From assembly GCA_040222855.1 (NCBI GenBank), contig JAVKCD010000025.1:682001-746000 (forward strand): a stretch of 64,000 nucleotides of DNA, in the 5' to 3' direction. Source of the DNA: Phycisphaeraceae bacterium. Lineage in GTDB: Bacteria > Planctomycetota > Phycisphaerae > Phycisphaerales > Phycisphaeraceae. A model generated the notes under the pieces. That model saw only the letters and a program-made list of their open reading frames with translations, was not told the origin of the DNA and did no database searches. The translations under genes and the position numbers were made by a program. How positions within the stretch are numbered: the stretch's first letter is position 1; each line of letters begins with the position of its first letter. Shown piece after piece: positions 45,650 through 54,271 of this stretch.

Positions 45650-47679
45650 TGGGGCTGACTGATCCGGTTGGAGTGTGGACGCTGGTGTTGGTGGGGCTGA
45701 GTTTTGCGTTGTACCTGACGATTGCGTGGGTGAGTCGGGTGCGTGATACGCGGGGATTTTATGTGGCGGGTCAGGGGGTACCGGCGGCGGCGAACGGGAT
45801 GGCGACGGCGGCGGACTGGATGTCGGCGGCGTCGTTTATTTCGATGGCGGGGATCATTTCGACGTTGGGTTATGCGGGTGGGGTGTATCTGATGGGTTGG
45901 ACGGGCGGGTATGTGCTGCTGGCGTTGATGCTGGCGCCTTATCTGCGGAAGTTCGGTCGATACACGGTGCCGGATTTCATTGGTGATCGTTATGTGTCAT
46001 CGACGGCGCGGGTGGTGGCGGTGGTGTGCGCGATCTTCATCAGTTTTACTTATGTGGCTGGTCAGATGCGTGGTGTGGGGGTGGTGTTTGCGCGTTTTCT
46101 TGATGTGGATGTGTCGGTAGGTGTTTACATCGGGATGACGATTGTTCTGGTGTACGCGATTCTTGGGGGTATGAAGGGGATCACGTGGACGCAGGTGGCG
46201 CAGTATTGGGTGCTGATCACGGCGTTTTTGATTCCAGCCATTGCGATTTCGATCCAGTTGACGGGGAATCCGATTCCGCAGGTGGGGCTGGGGCAGGAGT
46301 TGGTGGAGGTGGGGCAGCGGACGGGGGTTACGCTGCTGGATCGGCTGGATCAGCTTCATGCGGACCTGGGTTTTGCGAGTTACACCGAGCCGTTTGTGGA
46401 TGGGTCGCCCTGGAATAAGCTGAACGTATTTTGTGTGGCGCTGGCGCTGATGTGCGGGACGGCGGGGTTACCTCATGTGATCGTGCGGTTCTATACGGTG
46501 AAGAATGTGTCGGCGGCGCGGTGGTCGGGGTTTTGGGCGTTGCTGTTTATCTCGATGCTGTATCTGACGGCTCCTGCGGTGGCGGCGTTTGCGCGGTACT
46601 ACATGATCGACTCGTTGAACGGGCGGGTGGCGGTGGTGCCGATCACGGAGGTTCAGGGTGATGCGGAGGCGTTGCTGGCGGAGGGCGTGAGGACGACGGA
46701 GACGGTGGATGGCGGGGTGGCTTATCTCTACAAGAGCGCATCGGGAGCGATTCGGGCTTCGGAAATCCCGCACTGGTTTCGGAACTGGGAGCGGACGGGG
46801 CTGATCCTGTGGTTGGATGATGGTGATGGGAGGGTCCGTTATTCGGGGCGTGAGGATAATGAGATTTTCAATAAGGGGGCTATTGGGAGCAGCGATCTGA
46901 CTGAGGTGCGGGTGGAGCATCAGCAGTGGTTGGATACGGAGGGTGCGCAAGGTGTGGATGGGCGGGTGATGCTGCGCGAGCGGGGGCTGTCGGGGCCGGA
47001 TCGGGACATTATTGTGCTGGCTACGCCTGAGATGGCGGAGCTGGCGAACTGGATTATTGCGCTGATTGCGGCGGGCGGTTTGGCGGCTGCGTTGTCGACG
47101 GCGAGCGGGTTGCTGCTGGTGATCTCGTCTTCGGTGGCGCATGATCTGTATTACCGGATGATGAATCCGGAGGCGTCGGAGAAGCAGCGGTTGCTGGTGG
47201 GGAGGGTGACGATTGCGTTGGCGGTGACGGTGGCGGGGTATTTCGGGATCTACCCGCCTGGATTCGTGAGCGAGGTGGTGGCGTTTGCGTTCGGGTTGGC
47301 GGCGGCGAGTTTCTTCCCGGCGTTGGTGTTGGGGATTTTCAGTGTTCGGGTGGGTGCGATCCCGGCGATTGCGGGGATGGTGACGGGGATTGGGTTTACG
47401 GCGTTCTATATTTTCTGCAACAAGGCGCATGTGATCGTTGGGCCTGAGTTGGCGGATGCGATGTTGGGGGCGGATTCGGTGCTGCGAACGCCTTGGCTGC
47501 TGGGGATTAATCCTCAGGGGATTGGTGTGGTGGGGATGGCGATCAACTTTGTGGTGACGCTGGCGTTGACGCCTTTGACGCCAGCGCCGGATGAGGCGAC
47601 GCGGGAGCTTGTGGCGAGTCTGCGTGAGCCGGAGGGCGTGGGCCCGGCGGTGCAGATTGAGGCGGCACAGGACCATTGA
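45649..47679 (+). CDS. Sodium:solute symporter, VC_2705/ActP-like subfamily
   Basis: Large SSS-family permease, 676 residues, about 13 helices. Typical features: FYVAGQGVPAAANGMATAADWMSAAS near the N-terminus, then VPDFIGDRYVS. An extra hydrophilic insert of about 130 residues (roughly 330-460) lies between helices, as in the VC_2705 subfamily that pairs with DUF4212. Likely substrate is a short-chain organic acid; not proven. Confidence 0.93.
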   Translation: MGLTDPVGVWTLVLVGLSFALYLTIAWVSRVRDTRGFYVAGQGVPAAANGMATAADWMSAASFISMAGIISTLGYAGGVYLMGWTGGYVLLALMLAPYLRKFGRYTVPDFIGDRYVSSTARVVAVVCAIFISFTYVAGQMRGVGVVFARFLDVDVSVGVYIGMTIVLVYAILGGMKGITWTQVAQYWVLITAFLIPAIAISIQLTGNPIPQVGLGQELVEVGQRTGVTLLDRLDQLHADLGFASYTEPFVDGSPWNKLNVFCVALALMCGTAGLPHVIVRFYTVKNVSAARWSGFWALLFISMLYLTAPAVAAFARYYMIDSLNGRVAVVPITEVQGDAEALLAEGVRTTETVDGGVAYLYKSASGAIRASEIPHWFRNWERTGLILWLDDGDGRVRYSGREDNEIFNKGAIGSSDLTEVRVEHQQWLDTEGAQGVDGRVMLRERGLSGPDRDIIVLATPEMAELANWIIALIAAGGLAAALSTASGLLLVISSSVAHDLYYRMMNPEASEKQRLLVGRVTIALAVTVAGYFGIYPPGFVSEVVAFAFGLAAASFFPALVLGIFSVRVGAIPAIAGMVTGIGFTAFYIFCNKAHVIVGPELADAMLGADSVLRTPWLLGINPQGIGVVGMAINFVVTLALTPLTPAPDEATRELVASLREPEGVGPAVQIEAAQDH

Positions 47680-47740
47680 GGTCGGTTTTTGATCCTGCGT
47701 AGGCTCCGGCAACCTGCGTGTGGTGCGGGAGATAGGCGGC

Positions 47741-47769
47741 TTGACGGTGGGATTGGGGGCTTCTAACCT
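47741..47769 (+). promoter_or_regulatory. Promoter candidate of the rpmF-plsX-fab operon
   Basis: TTGACG (47741-47746) and TAACCT (47764-47769) with a 17-base spacer. The -35 is good (5 of 6), the -10 poor (3 of 6). It would give a leader of about 125 bases before rpmF. Confidence 0.45.
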
Positions 47770-47779
47770 ATGGAGCTTG

Positions 47780-47844
47780 GCTCGACCGAGGAGGGCAGGC
47801 TTTTATTAGTCTGTCTGGGTCGAGCTTCTGCCGGGGTTTGCCCC
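47780..47844 (+). promoter_or_regulatory. Structured leader RNA upstream of rpmF
   Basis: GCTCGACC (47780-47787) pairs exactly with GGTCGAGC (47818-47825); inside, GGCAGGCT (47794-47801) pairs with AGTCTGTC (47809-47816) using two G-U pairs. A second stem GGGG/CCCC with TTTG loop is at 47833-47844. It may be an attenuator or an autoregulatory site for L32 or the lipid operon. Confidence 0.5.
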
Positions 47845-47902
47845 TAACGCCCCCCTGCTCTTGCTTTCCCCCGCAAGGCCCTGCGGCCACGAGGATCTGA
47901 CC

Positions 47903-48088
47903 ATGCTTCCAGTGCAACGACAGACACGATCTCAGAGCCGTAAGCGTCGTTCTCACGATGCTTTGCGTCGTGGCCAGTGGGTGAACTGCCCGAACTGCGG
48001 AAACGCGAAGACGCCTCATGCGGCGTGTAATAACTGCGGCTATGTCCGCGCCGGGCTGAAGCTCAACCTGAAGAACAACAAGGACTAA
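47903..48088 (+). CDS. rpmF: 50S ribosomal protein L32
   Basis: A 61-residue protein of the large ribosomal subunit with the zinc-binding C-x2-C pairs CPNC and CNNC and the basic N-terminus typical of L32. ATG 47903 is preceded by GAGGAT. It is followed after two bases by plsX; the rpmF-plsX-fab order is conserved widely in bacteria. Confidence 0.96.
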   Translation: MLPVQRQTRSQSRKRRSHDALRRGQWVNCPNCGNAKTPHAACNNCGYVRAGLKLNLKNNKD

Positions 48089-48090
48089 GC

Positions 48091-49125
48091 GTGCGTATCG
48101 CCGTCGACGTGATGGGTGGGGACCATGCGCCATCCGCGATTCTCGCGGGTTGTCTTGACGCAGTTCCGCTGCTTGGGGATGCGCATACGCTGGTGCTGGT
48201 GGGTGAGTCGTCGGTGATTGAGCGGGGGTTGGATGAGCGAGGGCTGAAGGGCCATGCTCAGATCGAGGTGGTGGGGACGACGCAGGTGATCGAGATGGGG
48301 GACAGCCCGGTGGCGGCGCTGCGGGGCAAGCCGGACAGCTCGATCGTGCGGCTGATGGAGTTGGGCGGGCGGAAGGCTGGGGATTCGTACTGTGATGTTG
48401 TGTTGTCGGCGGGGAACACGGGGGCGTGTGTGGCGGCGGCTCAGATGTCGATGCGACGGCTGCCGAATGTTCACCGTCCTGGGATTGCGGTGACGATGCC
48501 GACGTTTGGCGGTCCTGTGGTGGTGTGCGATGTGGGGGCGAATCCTGAGCCACGGGCGGCGCATCTGCATCAATACGGGAAGATGTCGGCGATCTACGCG
48601 GAGCAGGTGCTTGGTCTTAAGGACCCGAAGGTGGCGCTGCTGTCGATCGGCGGGGAGGAGTCGAAGGGGAACGTGCTGGTGAAGGAGACGCATCAGCTGT
48701 TTAAGGGGGACAGCGGTGTGAACTACGTTGGTTTTGTTGAGGGGCGAGATCTGTTTTTTGGCAAGGCGAGTGTGGTGGTGACCGAAGGGTTTACGGGGAA
48801 CGTGGTGCTCAAGCTGTCGGAGGGTCTGGCTGCGGGACTGTTTAAGACGATTGGCGCAGAGATTGCTTCGATCTCGACGGGGATGGCGGAGCAGTTTGGG
48901 CCGGTGGTGAAGAGTATTTACAAGAAGCACGACTATCACGAGTTTGGTGGGGCCCCGCTGCTGGGTGCGAACGGGATCTGCATGATTCTGCACGGGTCGA
49001 GTGAATCGCGGACGGTGATGGCGGCGATCCGGAGCTCGATGATGCATGTTGAGCATCGGGTGAACGACCGGCTGATCGAGTCGCTGTCTGAGGATGGCGT
49101 TCGTGAACCTGAGGGAGCGGCATGA
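48091..49125 (+). CDS. plsX: Phosphate acyltransferase PlsX
   Basis: Makes acyl-phosphate from acyl-ACP, the first step of phospholipid synthesis with PlsY. 344 residues; IAVDVMGGDHAP at the N-terminus, the SAGNTGACVAAAQ segment and GFVEGRDLF are characteristic. The start is GTG 48091 with AAGGA upstream. The stop overlaps the fabH start (ATGA). Confidence 0.96.
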   Translation: MRIAVDVMGGDHAPSAILAGCLDAVPLLGDAHTLVLVGESSVIERGLDERGLKGHAQIEVVGTTQVIEMGDSPVAALRGKPDSSIVRLMELGGRKAGDSYCDVVLSAGNTGACVAAAQMSMRRLPNVHRPGIAVTMPTFGGPVVVCDVGANPEPRAAHLHQYGKMSAIYAEQVLGLKDPKVALLSIGGEESKGNVLVKETHQLFKGDSGVNYVGFVEGRDLFFGKASVVVTEGFTGNVVLKLSEGLAAGLFKTIGAEIASISTGMAEQFGPVVKSIYKKHDYHEFGGAPLLGANGICMILHGSSESRTVMAAIRSSMMHVEHRVNDRLIESLSEDGVREPEGAA

Positions 49126-50132
49126 TTGAGCGCCCCGGCAGCGGTCGGGGAGTGCGCGTCGCTGGCACGGGTCTGGCGGTGCCCGACCGGGTTCTGACCA
49201 ATGATGACCTGAGTCGTCTTGTGGATACGTCGGATGAGTGGATCACTCAGCGGACGGGGATCACTGAGCGGCGGGTGGTGGCGGAGGACCAGACGGTTAT
49301 AGACCTGGGTGAGCGGGCGATGCGGGGGGCGCTGGATGAATCGGGGATGGTGCCTCAGGACTTGGAGCTGGTGATTCTGGCGACGATGACGGCGGAGATG
49401 GCTTGTCCGTCGAGTGCTGCGCAGCTGGTTTCGCAACTCGGTGCGGTGCCGGCGGGTGCGATGGATGTCTCGGCGGCGTGCTCGGGGTTTGTGTACGCGA
49501 TGAATATGGCGGCGGGGTTGATCCAGTCGGGGCACTACCGGACGATCGGGGTGGTGGGTACCGAGACGATGACTCGGATCATGGACTACACGGATCGTGG
49601 GACGTGCGTGCTGTTTGGGGATGGTGCGGGGGCTGCGGTGCTGAAGGCGGATGATGATCCGGCGCGTGGGTGCCTGTTCCAGACGATGCGGAGTGATGGT
49701 GATCGTTGGGGGGAGTTGTATGTGCCCAGACACGAGGGGCACCTGCCGGAGCAGACTTCGGCGGATGTGTTTACGGGGAACTACGGCAAGCTGCAGATGA
49801 ACGGTCGTGAGGTGTTTAAGTTTGCGGTGACGACGACGGAGGCGATCATTGATGAGACGCTGGAGCGGACGGGTGTGGACCCGGCTGATCTAGCGATGGT
49901 GGTGCCTCATCAGTCGAACCGTCGGATTCTTGAGGCGGCGCGGCAACGGCTGAAGCTGCCTGAGGATAAGTTCTGCATCAACATTGATCGTTACGGGAAT
50001 ACGTCGGCGGCGAGTGTTCCGATTGCGTTGCATGAGCAGCGTGCGGCGAAGAAGATCAAGGATGGCGATCTGGTGCTGTTTTTGGCGATTGGTGGCGGGC
50101 TGACGTGGACCACGAGTTTGTGGCGCTTCTAA
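49122..50132 (+). CDS. fabH: Beta-ketoacyl-ACP synthase III
   Basis: Starts fatty-acid synthesis by condensing acetyl-CoA (or branched acyl-CoA) with malonyl-ACP. 336 residues with the catalytic triad Cys120 (DVSAACSGF), His263 (VPHQSN) and Asn293 (YGNTSAAS). Overlaps plsX by four bases. The typical SDEWITQRTGITERR segment confirms the family. Confidence 0.97.
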   Translation: MIERPGSGRGVRVAGTGLAVPDRVLTNDDLSRLVDTSDEWITQRTGITERRVVAEDQTVIDLGERAMRGALDESGMVPQDLELVILATMTAEMACPSSAAQLVSQLGAVPAGAMDVSAACSGFVYAMNMAAGLIQSGHYRTIGVVGTETMTRIMDYTDRGTCVLFGDGAGAAVLKADDDPARGCLFQTMRSDGDRWGELYVPRHEGHLPEQTSADVFTGNYGKLQMNGREVFKFAVTTTEAIIDETLERTGVDPADLAMVVPHQSNRRILEAARQRLKLPEDKFCINIDRYGNTSAASVPIALHEQRAAKKIKDGDLVLFLAIGGGLTWTTSLWRF

Positions 50133-50164
50133 GCAGGGCTGGACTGAGACCGAGGACGATGACC

Positions 50165-51133
50165 ATGACTTCAACCTCAAGTGTTCGTGATGCGGCATCG
50201 GCTACTGCTGTGGCTTTGCTGTGTCCTGGTCAGGGCGCTCAGCATGTGGGGATGGGGCAAGCGTGGGCGGAGGCATCGTCGGCGGCGTGGGAGGTTTTTG
50301 AGGCGGCTGACGGGCTGCTGGGGTTTAGCTTGAGCGGTCTTTGTTTTGAAGGGCCGGAGGAGGAGCTGGCCCGGACGGACAAGGCTCAGCCGGCGATCTA
50401 TACGGCGTCGGTGGCGTCTTACAGGGCGTTGGTTGCGGCGGGTGAGCTTGCTGAGGGTGATGTGGCGATGACGGCGGGGCTGAGTCTGGGTGAGTTCACG
50501 GCGTTGCATCTGGCGGGCGCGGTGAGCTTTGAGGACGGTCTGCGGCTGGTGAAGTTGCGTGGGGAGGCGATGCAGGCGGCGGCGGAGGCGGCGGACTCGG
50601 GGATGGTGGCGATTACGGGGGATGTGGATGAGGCGAAGATCCTTGAGTTGTGCGATCAGGCCCGGGGTGATGGTGTGCTGGTTCCGGCGAACTACAACTC
50701 GTCGATGCAGGTGGTGATCAGCGGGTCGCGGGATGCCTGCGAGCGGGCGGTGCCGGTGGCGGAGTCGATGGGTTTTAAGGCTACGGTTCTGGTGGTGGCT
50801 GGGGCGTTTCATTCGCCTTTGATGGCACCTGCGGCGGAGCGGCTGAGGGCGGCGTTGGAGGAGACGTCGTGGTCGGCCCCGAGGACGCCGGTGCTGTCGA
50901 ACGTGACGGGTGAGGTGCATGATTCGGACCCGGCGATGATCCGTGAGCGTTTGGTGGAGCAGTTGACGAGTCCGGTGCGATGGTCGCAGTCGATGACGCT
51001 GGCAGCGGATCGTTATGGATCGCATCGGTTTGTGGAGTTGTCGCCTGGGCGTGTGCTGTCGGGGCTGATGAAGCGGATCGACCGATCGATCAAAGTCCAA
51101 AACCACGCCACCCCCCCCACCTCCCCCACATAG
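50165..51133 (+). CDS. fabD: Malonyl-CoA:ACP transacylase
   Basis: Loads malonyl groups on acyl carrier protein. 322 residues, with GQGAQ near the N-terminus, nucleophile Ser107 (GLSLGEF) and His216 (GAFHSP). I use ATG 50165, since GAGGA is eight bases upstream; an ATG at 50159 would be too close to it. The C-terminus ends in HATPPTSPT encoded by a C8 tract and further C runs, so a slip there would only change the tail. Confidence 0.96.
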   Translation: MTSTSSVRDAASATAVALLCPGQGAQHVGMGQAWAEASSAAWEVFEAADGLLGFSLSGLCFEGPEEELARTDKAQPAIYTASVASYRALVAAGELAEGDVAMTAGLSLGEFTALHLAGAVSFEDGLRLVKLRGEAMQAAAEAADSGMVAITGDVDEAKILELCDQARGDGVLVPANYNSSMQVVISGSRDACERAVPVAESMGFKATVLVVAGAFHSPLMAPAAERLRAALEETSWSAPRTPVLSNVTGEVHDSDPAMIRERLVEQLTSPVRWSQSMTLAADRYGSHRFVELSPGRVLSGLMKRIDRSIKVQNHATPPTSPT

Positions 51134-51212
51134 TGCATGGCTGCTTTGGTGTTTTCGTTTGCTGTTGTGTTTTGCGTGAGATCGGTGATCAACTTGGAAA
51201 GAGTCGCGTGAT

Positions 51213-51962
51213 ATGAGTCAGGACGTTGTGCAGCGAGTAGCGGTGGTGACGGGAGCCTCTCGGGGGATTGGTGCTGCGTGTGCGTTGGCACTGGGGCGTC
51301 AGGGGCGTCATGTGGTGTGTGTGGCTCGTGATGCGGGTCGGCTGGCGGGGGTGAAGGAGCAGATCGAGGCGGCGGGTGGGTCAGCGTCGGTGGCGACGTG
51401 TGATCTGAGCGAGTCAGGGGCGATCTCGGCGGTGATTGAGAAGGTGTTTGATGAGCACGGGCGGCTGGACATTTTGGTGAACAATGCGGGGATCACGCGG
51501 GATAATCTGTTGCTGCGGATGTCGGACGAGGAGTTTGATGCGGTGATCGCGACGAACTTGCGTTCGGTGTTTGAGTCTTGTCGGGCGGTGGCGCGGCCGA
51601 TGATGAAGGGTAAGTTCGGTCGGATCATCAATCTGGGCTCGGTGTCGGGTCTGGTGGGGAACGCGGGGCAGGCGAACTACGCGGCGGCGAAGGCGGGGGT
51701 TGTGGGGATGACCAAGTCGATTGCGAAGGAGCTGGCCCCGAAGCAGGTGACGGCGAATGTGGTGGCTCCGGGGTTTATTCAGACGGATATGACGGATGTT
51801 CTGCCTGAGAGCATCAAGGAATCGGTGAAGCAGATGACCCCTCTGCGTCGATTTGGGCGTCCGGAGGAGATCGCTCACGCTGTGGCTTTTCTGGCGGCGG
51901 AGGAGGCGGGGTACATCACCGGGCAGGTGGTGACGGTCGATGGAGGGATGACGATGGCATAA
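51213..51962 (+). CDS. fabG: 3-oxoacyl-ACP reductase FabG
   Basis: NADPH-dependent reductase of the fatty-acid cycle, a short-chain dehydrogenase of 249 residues. TGASRGIG (13-20) binds NADPH; NNAG, Ser143, Tyr156 and Lys160 form the active site. GGAAAGAG nine bases before the ATG is the ribosome binding site. Confidence 0.96.
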   Translation: MSQDVVQRVAVVTGASRGIGAACALALGRQGRHVVCVARDAGRLAGVKEQIEAAGGSASVATCDLSESGAISAVIEKVFDEHGRLDILVNNAGITRDNLLLRMSDEEFDAVIATNLRSVFESCRAVARPMMKGKFGRIINLGSVSGLVGNAGQANYAAAKAGVVGMTKSIAKELAPKQVTANVVAPGFIQTDMTDVLPESIKESVKQMTPLRRFGRPEEIAHAVAFLAAEEAGYITGQVVTVDGGMTMA

Positions 51963-51999
51963 AGTCTTGTTGGCTGGCCCGTTGTGGGCTGGCGCAGGC

Positions 52000-52029
52000 T
52001 TGGCAAAGGGGGTGTCCCCAAGATATAGT
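52000..52029 (+). promoter_or_regulatory. acpP promoter
   Basis: TTGGCA (52000-52005) and TATAGT (52024-52029) with an 18-base spacer; each matches 5 of 6 consensus positions. It gives acpP its own transcript besides readthrough from fabG, in keeping with the high ACP level cells need. Confidence 0.7.
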
Positions 52030-52064
52030 TCCGCGTTACGCCTTTAGGGCATGGAACGCCACCC

Positions 52065-52079
52065 CGGGCCTGAGGCCCG
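52065..52079 (+). promoter_or_regulatory. Hairpin just upstream of the acpP ribosome binding site
   Basis: CGGGCC-TGA-GGCCCG forms a perfect six-pair stem two bases before AGGAG of acpP. It may protect the 5' end or keep the ribosome site single-stranded. Confidence 0.55.
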
Positions 52080-52094
52080 TTAGGAGAGCACACG

Positions 52095-52343
52095 ATGGAT
52101 GAACAAGAAATTCAGGACAAGGTTACGGCGATCGTCGCTGAGCAGATGGGTGTTGAGAAGGGAGAGATCTCTCGGGACACCAACTTTGTGAACGATCTGA
52201 ATGCGGACAGTCTGGACACGGTTGAGCTGGTCATGGAGTTTGAGGACGAGTTCGAGACCTCGATCCCGGACGAAGAGGCCGAGAAGATCCAGACGGTTGG
52301 TCAGGCGATTGATTACATCAAGAGCCAGATCGACAAGAAGTAA
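52095..52343 (+). CDS. acpP: Acyl carrier protein
   Basis: An 82-residue acidic carrier protein whose Ser39 in [15 protein letters not shown] takes the phosphopantetheine arm. It carries the growing acyl chain between FabD, FabH, FabG and FabF, all encoded here. AGGAGAG lies upstream of the ATG. Confidence 0.97.
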   Translation: MDEQEIQDKVTAIVAEQMGVEKGEISRDTNFVNDLNADSLDTVELVMEFEDEFETSIPDEEAEKIQTVGQAIDYIKSQIDKK

Positions 52344-52456
52344 GGCTTGGGCTCCTCTTTTTCTTCTGAGCGTGCAGGCCCCTTGTTGGGGGTCTGAGTT
52401 GCCCGTGATTGGAACGGGTAAGGCTTGGTTACCTCGTAATGGAACTCGCTGAGAGC

Positions 52457-53701
52457 ATGGCTGACCGCCGCGTCGCGATCACTGGACTTGGATGGCTTAC
52501 CACTCGTGGTACGTCGATTGATGATGTGTGGAAGCTGTTGCTGAATGGCGAGAGCTTCATTCACGAGATCCGGACGTTTGATGCGTCGGCCTATTCCACA
52601 CGCTTCGCTGGCGAGATCGATGTGTGGGACGGGATCCCGGAGGTCGATAAGCGAGATCTCAAGCGGATGGATCGTTTTGCGCAGTTTGGTCTGGCGGCGA
52701 GTATCGCTGCGGTGAAGGACTCGGGCCTGGATTTCTCGAAGGAGGATCAGTGGCGGTGTGGGGTCAACATCGGGTCTGGCGTGGGCGGCATCGGTGAGTT
52801 CGCGGATGGCCATCAGAAGCTGCTGGAGAAGGGGCCGGATCGGGTGAGTCCGTTCATGGTTCCGAGGCTGATGTGTAATGCGGGCTCGGGTAATGTCTCG
52901 ATCCATTTCAAGATCAAGGGTCCAAACTCGGCGATCGCGACGGCTTGTGCGAGTGCGGCGAACTCTCTTGGTGAGTCGGCGATGCTGATTCGTCACGGGG
53001 TTTCGGATGTGATGATTGCGGGTGGTGCTGAGGCGGCGGTGACGCCTATGGGTTTGGCGTGTTTCACGGCGATCAAAGCGTTGTCGAAGCGTAATGATGC
53101 GCCGACGAAGGCGTCTCGACCGTTTGATAAGGACCGAGACGGCTTTATTCTCTCGGAGGGCGCTGGGGTGCTGATCCTCGAGGAGATGGATCGTGCGAAG
53201 GCGCGTGGCGCGAAGATCTACGCGGAGATCGCGGGTTACGGCCAGACTTCGGATGGGTACCACATCACGGCACCGGACGAGAAGGGTACTGGGGCGGCTC
53301 AGGCCATGATCCATGCGCTGAAGGATGCAGGTGTCAATAACGATGAGGTGGGGTATATCAATGCTCACGGGACGAGCACGCCGTTGGGTGATCTGGCGGA
53401 GACGCGGGCGATCAAGCGTGTGTTTGAGGCGAACGGGAGCCGTTGCACCGTGCCGGTGAGTTCGACCAAGAGCATGACGGGGCATCTGCTGGGGGCGTCG
53501 GGTGGGATTGAGGCGATCATCACGGCGTTGACGTTGCAGTCGGGGATTGCCCCGCCGACGATCAACCTGGAGGAGCCGGGTGTGGAGTGCGACCTGGACT
53601 ACATTCCGAAGCAGGCCCGTGAGATCAACCCGAAGGTTGCGATCAGCAACTCGTTTGGCTTTGGCGGGCACAATGTGAGCCTAGTTTTCCGAAAAGCTTG
53701 A
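52457..53701 (+). CDS. fabF: Beta-ketoacyl-ACP synthase II
   Basis: Elongating condensing enzyme, 414 residues. Catalytic Cys164 (ATACASAA), His304 (NAHGTSTPLGD) and His343 (SMTGHLLGASGG) are intact. ATG 52457 makes MADRRVAITGLG the N-terminus, as in the family; an ATG at 52439 is an alternative. It closes the fab operon. Confidence 0.96.
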   Translation: MADRRVAITGLGWLTTRGTSIDDVWKLLLNGESFIHEIRTFDASAYSTRFAGEIDVWDGIPEVDKRDLKRMDRFAQFGLAASIAAVKDSGLDFSKEDQWRCGVNIGSGVGGIGEFADGHQKLLEKGPDRVSPFMVPRLMCNAGSGNVSIHFKIKGPNSAIATACASAANSLGESAMLIRHGVSDVMIAGGAEAAVTPMGLACFTAIKALSKRNDAPTKASRPFDKDRDGFILSEGAGVLILEEMDRAKARGAKIYAEIAGYGQTSDGYHITAPDEKGTGAAQAMIHALKDAGVNNDEVGYINAHGTSTPLGDLAETRAIKRVFEANGSRCTVPVSSTKSMTGHLLGASGGIEAIITALTLQSGIAPPTINLEEPGVECDLDYIPKQAREINPKVAISNSFGFGGHNVSLVFRKA

Positions 53702-53750
53702 GTGGGACTGATTGTTTGTGCGATCGTCGCGGGTGGTGATGGTTGGTCGC

Positions 53751-53756
53751 TACAAT
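53751..53756 (+). promoter_or_regulatory. -10-like TACAAT upstream of tatA
   Basis: TACAAT 57 bases before the tatA start, without a matching -35. The same CTACAAT is found upstream of pstS and of the cyclophilin gene. Confidence 0.35.
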
Positions 53757-53812
53757 CAGGATAGGAATCGAGGCCAGACTCCCTGAGCCTTGTTGATCGG
53801 AAGGTGCCTGAG

Positions 53813-54103
53813 ATGTTCACCCTTGCCATGCTGATGACTCCCTGCGTGCCGGTCCTGGGCTTTCTTGGGCCGATCGGCTGGCCGGAGATGCTGGTGATCG
53901 CGGTGGTGGGTTTGCTGTTTTTTGGCAAGCGTCTGCCTGAGGTGGGGCGAAGTCTGGGCAAGGGGATCGTGGAGTTCAAGAAGGGGCTGTCGGGGCTTGA
54001 TTCGGATATGACGAAGGCGGGCGATCCGCCACGGATTGAGAACCAGGCGGACAGTGTGTCGGGCGAGGAGAAGGCGAAGAGCACGACGAAGGAGTCGGCT
54101 TGA
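53813..54103 (+). CDS. tatA: Sec-independent translocase TatA
   Basis: Pore-forming subunit of the twin-arginine translocase, 96 residues: one membrane helix (GWPEMLVIAVVGLLFF), the FGKRLPEVGRSLGKG hinge and amphipathic helix, then an acidic/Lys tail. ATG 53813 is placed by GGAAGG eight bases upstream. A dozen residues precede the helix, a longer N-terminus than in E. coli TatA. The GH109-type protein at 22.7 kb is a likely Tat substrate. Confidence 0.93.
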   Translation: MFTLAMLMTPCVPVLGFLGPIGWPEMLVIAVVGLLFFGKRLPEVGRSLGKGIVEFKKGLSGLDSDMTKAGDPPRIENQADSVSGEEKAKSTTKESA

Positions 54104-54138
54104 CCGGCTGATGGGCAGCGGGGAAGATCGCGGGATCA

Positions 54139-54212
54139 GGGCGGTTAGCTCAGTTGGCTAGAGCGCATCGTTCACACCGATGAGGTCGCTGGTTCGAGTC
54201 CAGTACCGCCCA
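54139..54212 (+). tRNA. tRNA-Val (anticodon CAC)
   Basis: Cloverleaf: acceptor GGGCGGT/ACCGCCC, D-arm GCTC/GAGC, anticodon stem CATCG/CGATG with loop TTCACAC, T-arm GCTGG/CCAGT with loop TTCGAGT. Anticodon CAC reads GTG. CCA is not encoded. It lies 35 bases after tatA and may be processed from its transcript. Confidence 0.95.
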
Positions 54213-54271
54213 TTTGAGGCTTGTGGCGCACGTGAGGTGCTGGGGTGGGTTGTGAGTGGGTGGTATGTTGG

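Noticed and set aside
52360-52400. Terminator between acpP and fabF
   Set aside because: Only a four-pair CCCC/GGGG stem without a U-tract; readthrough into fabF seems likely.
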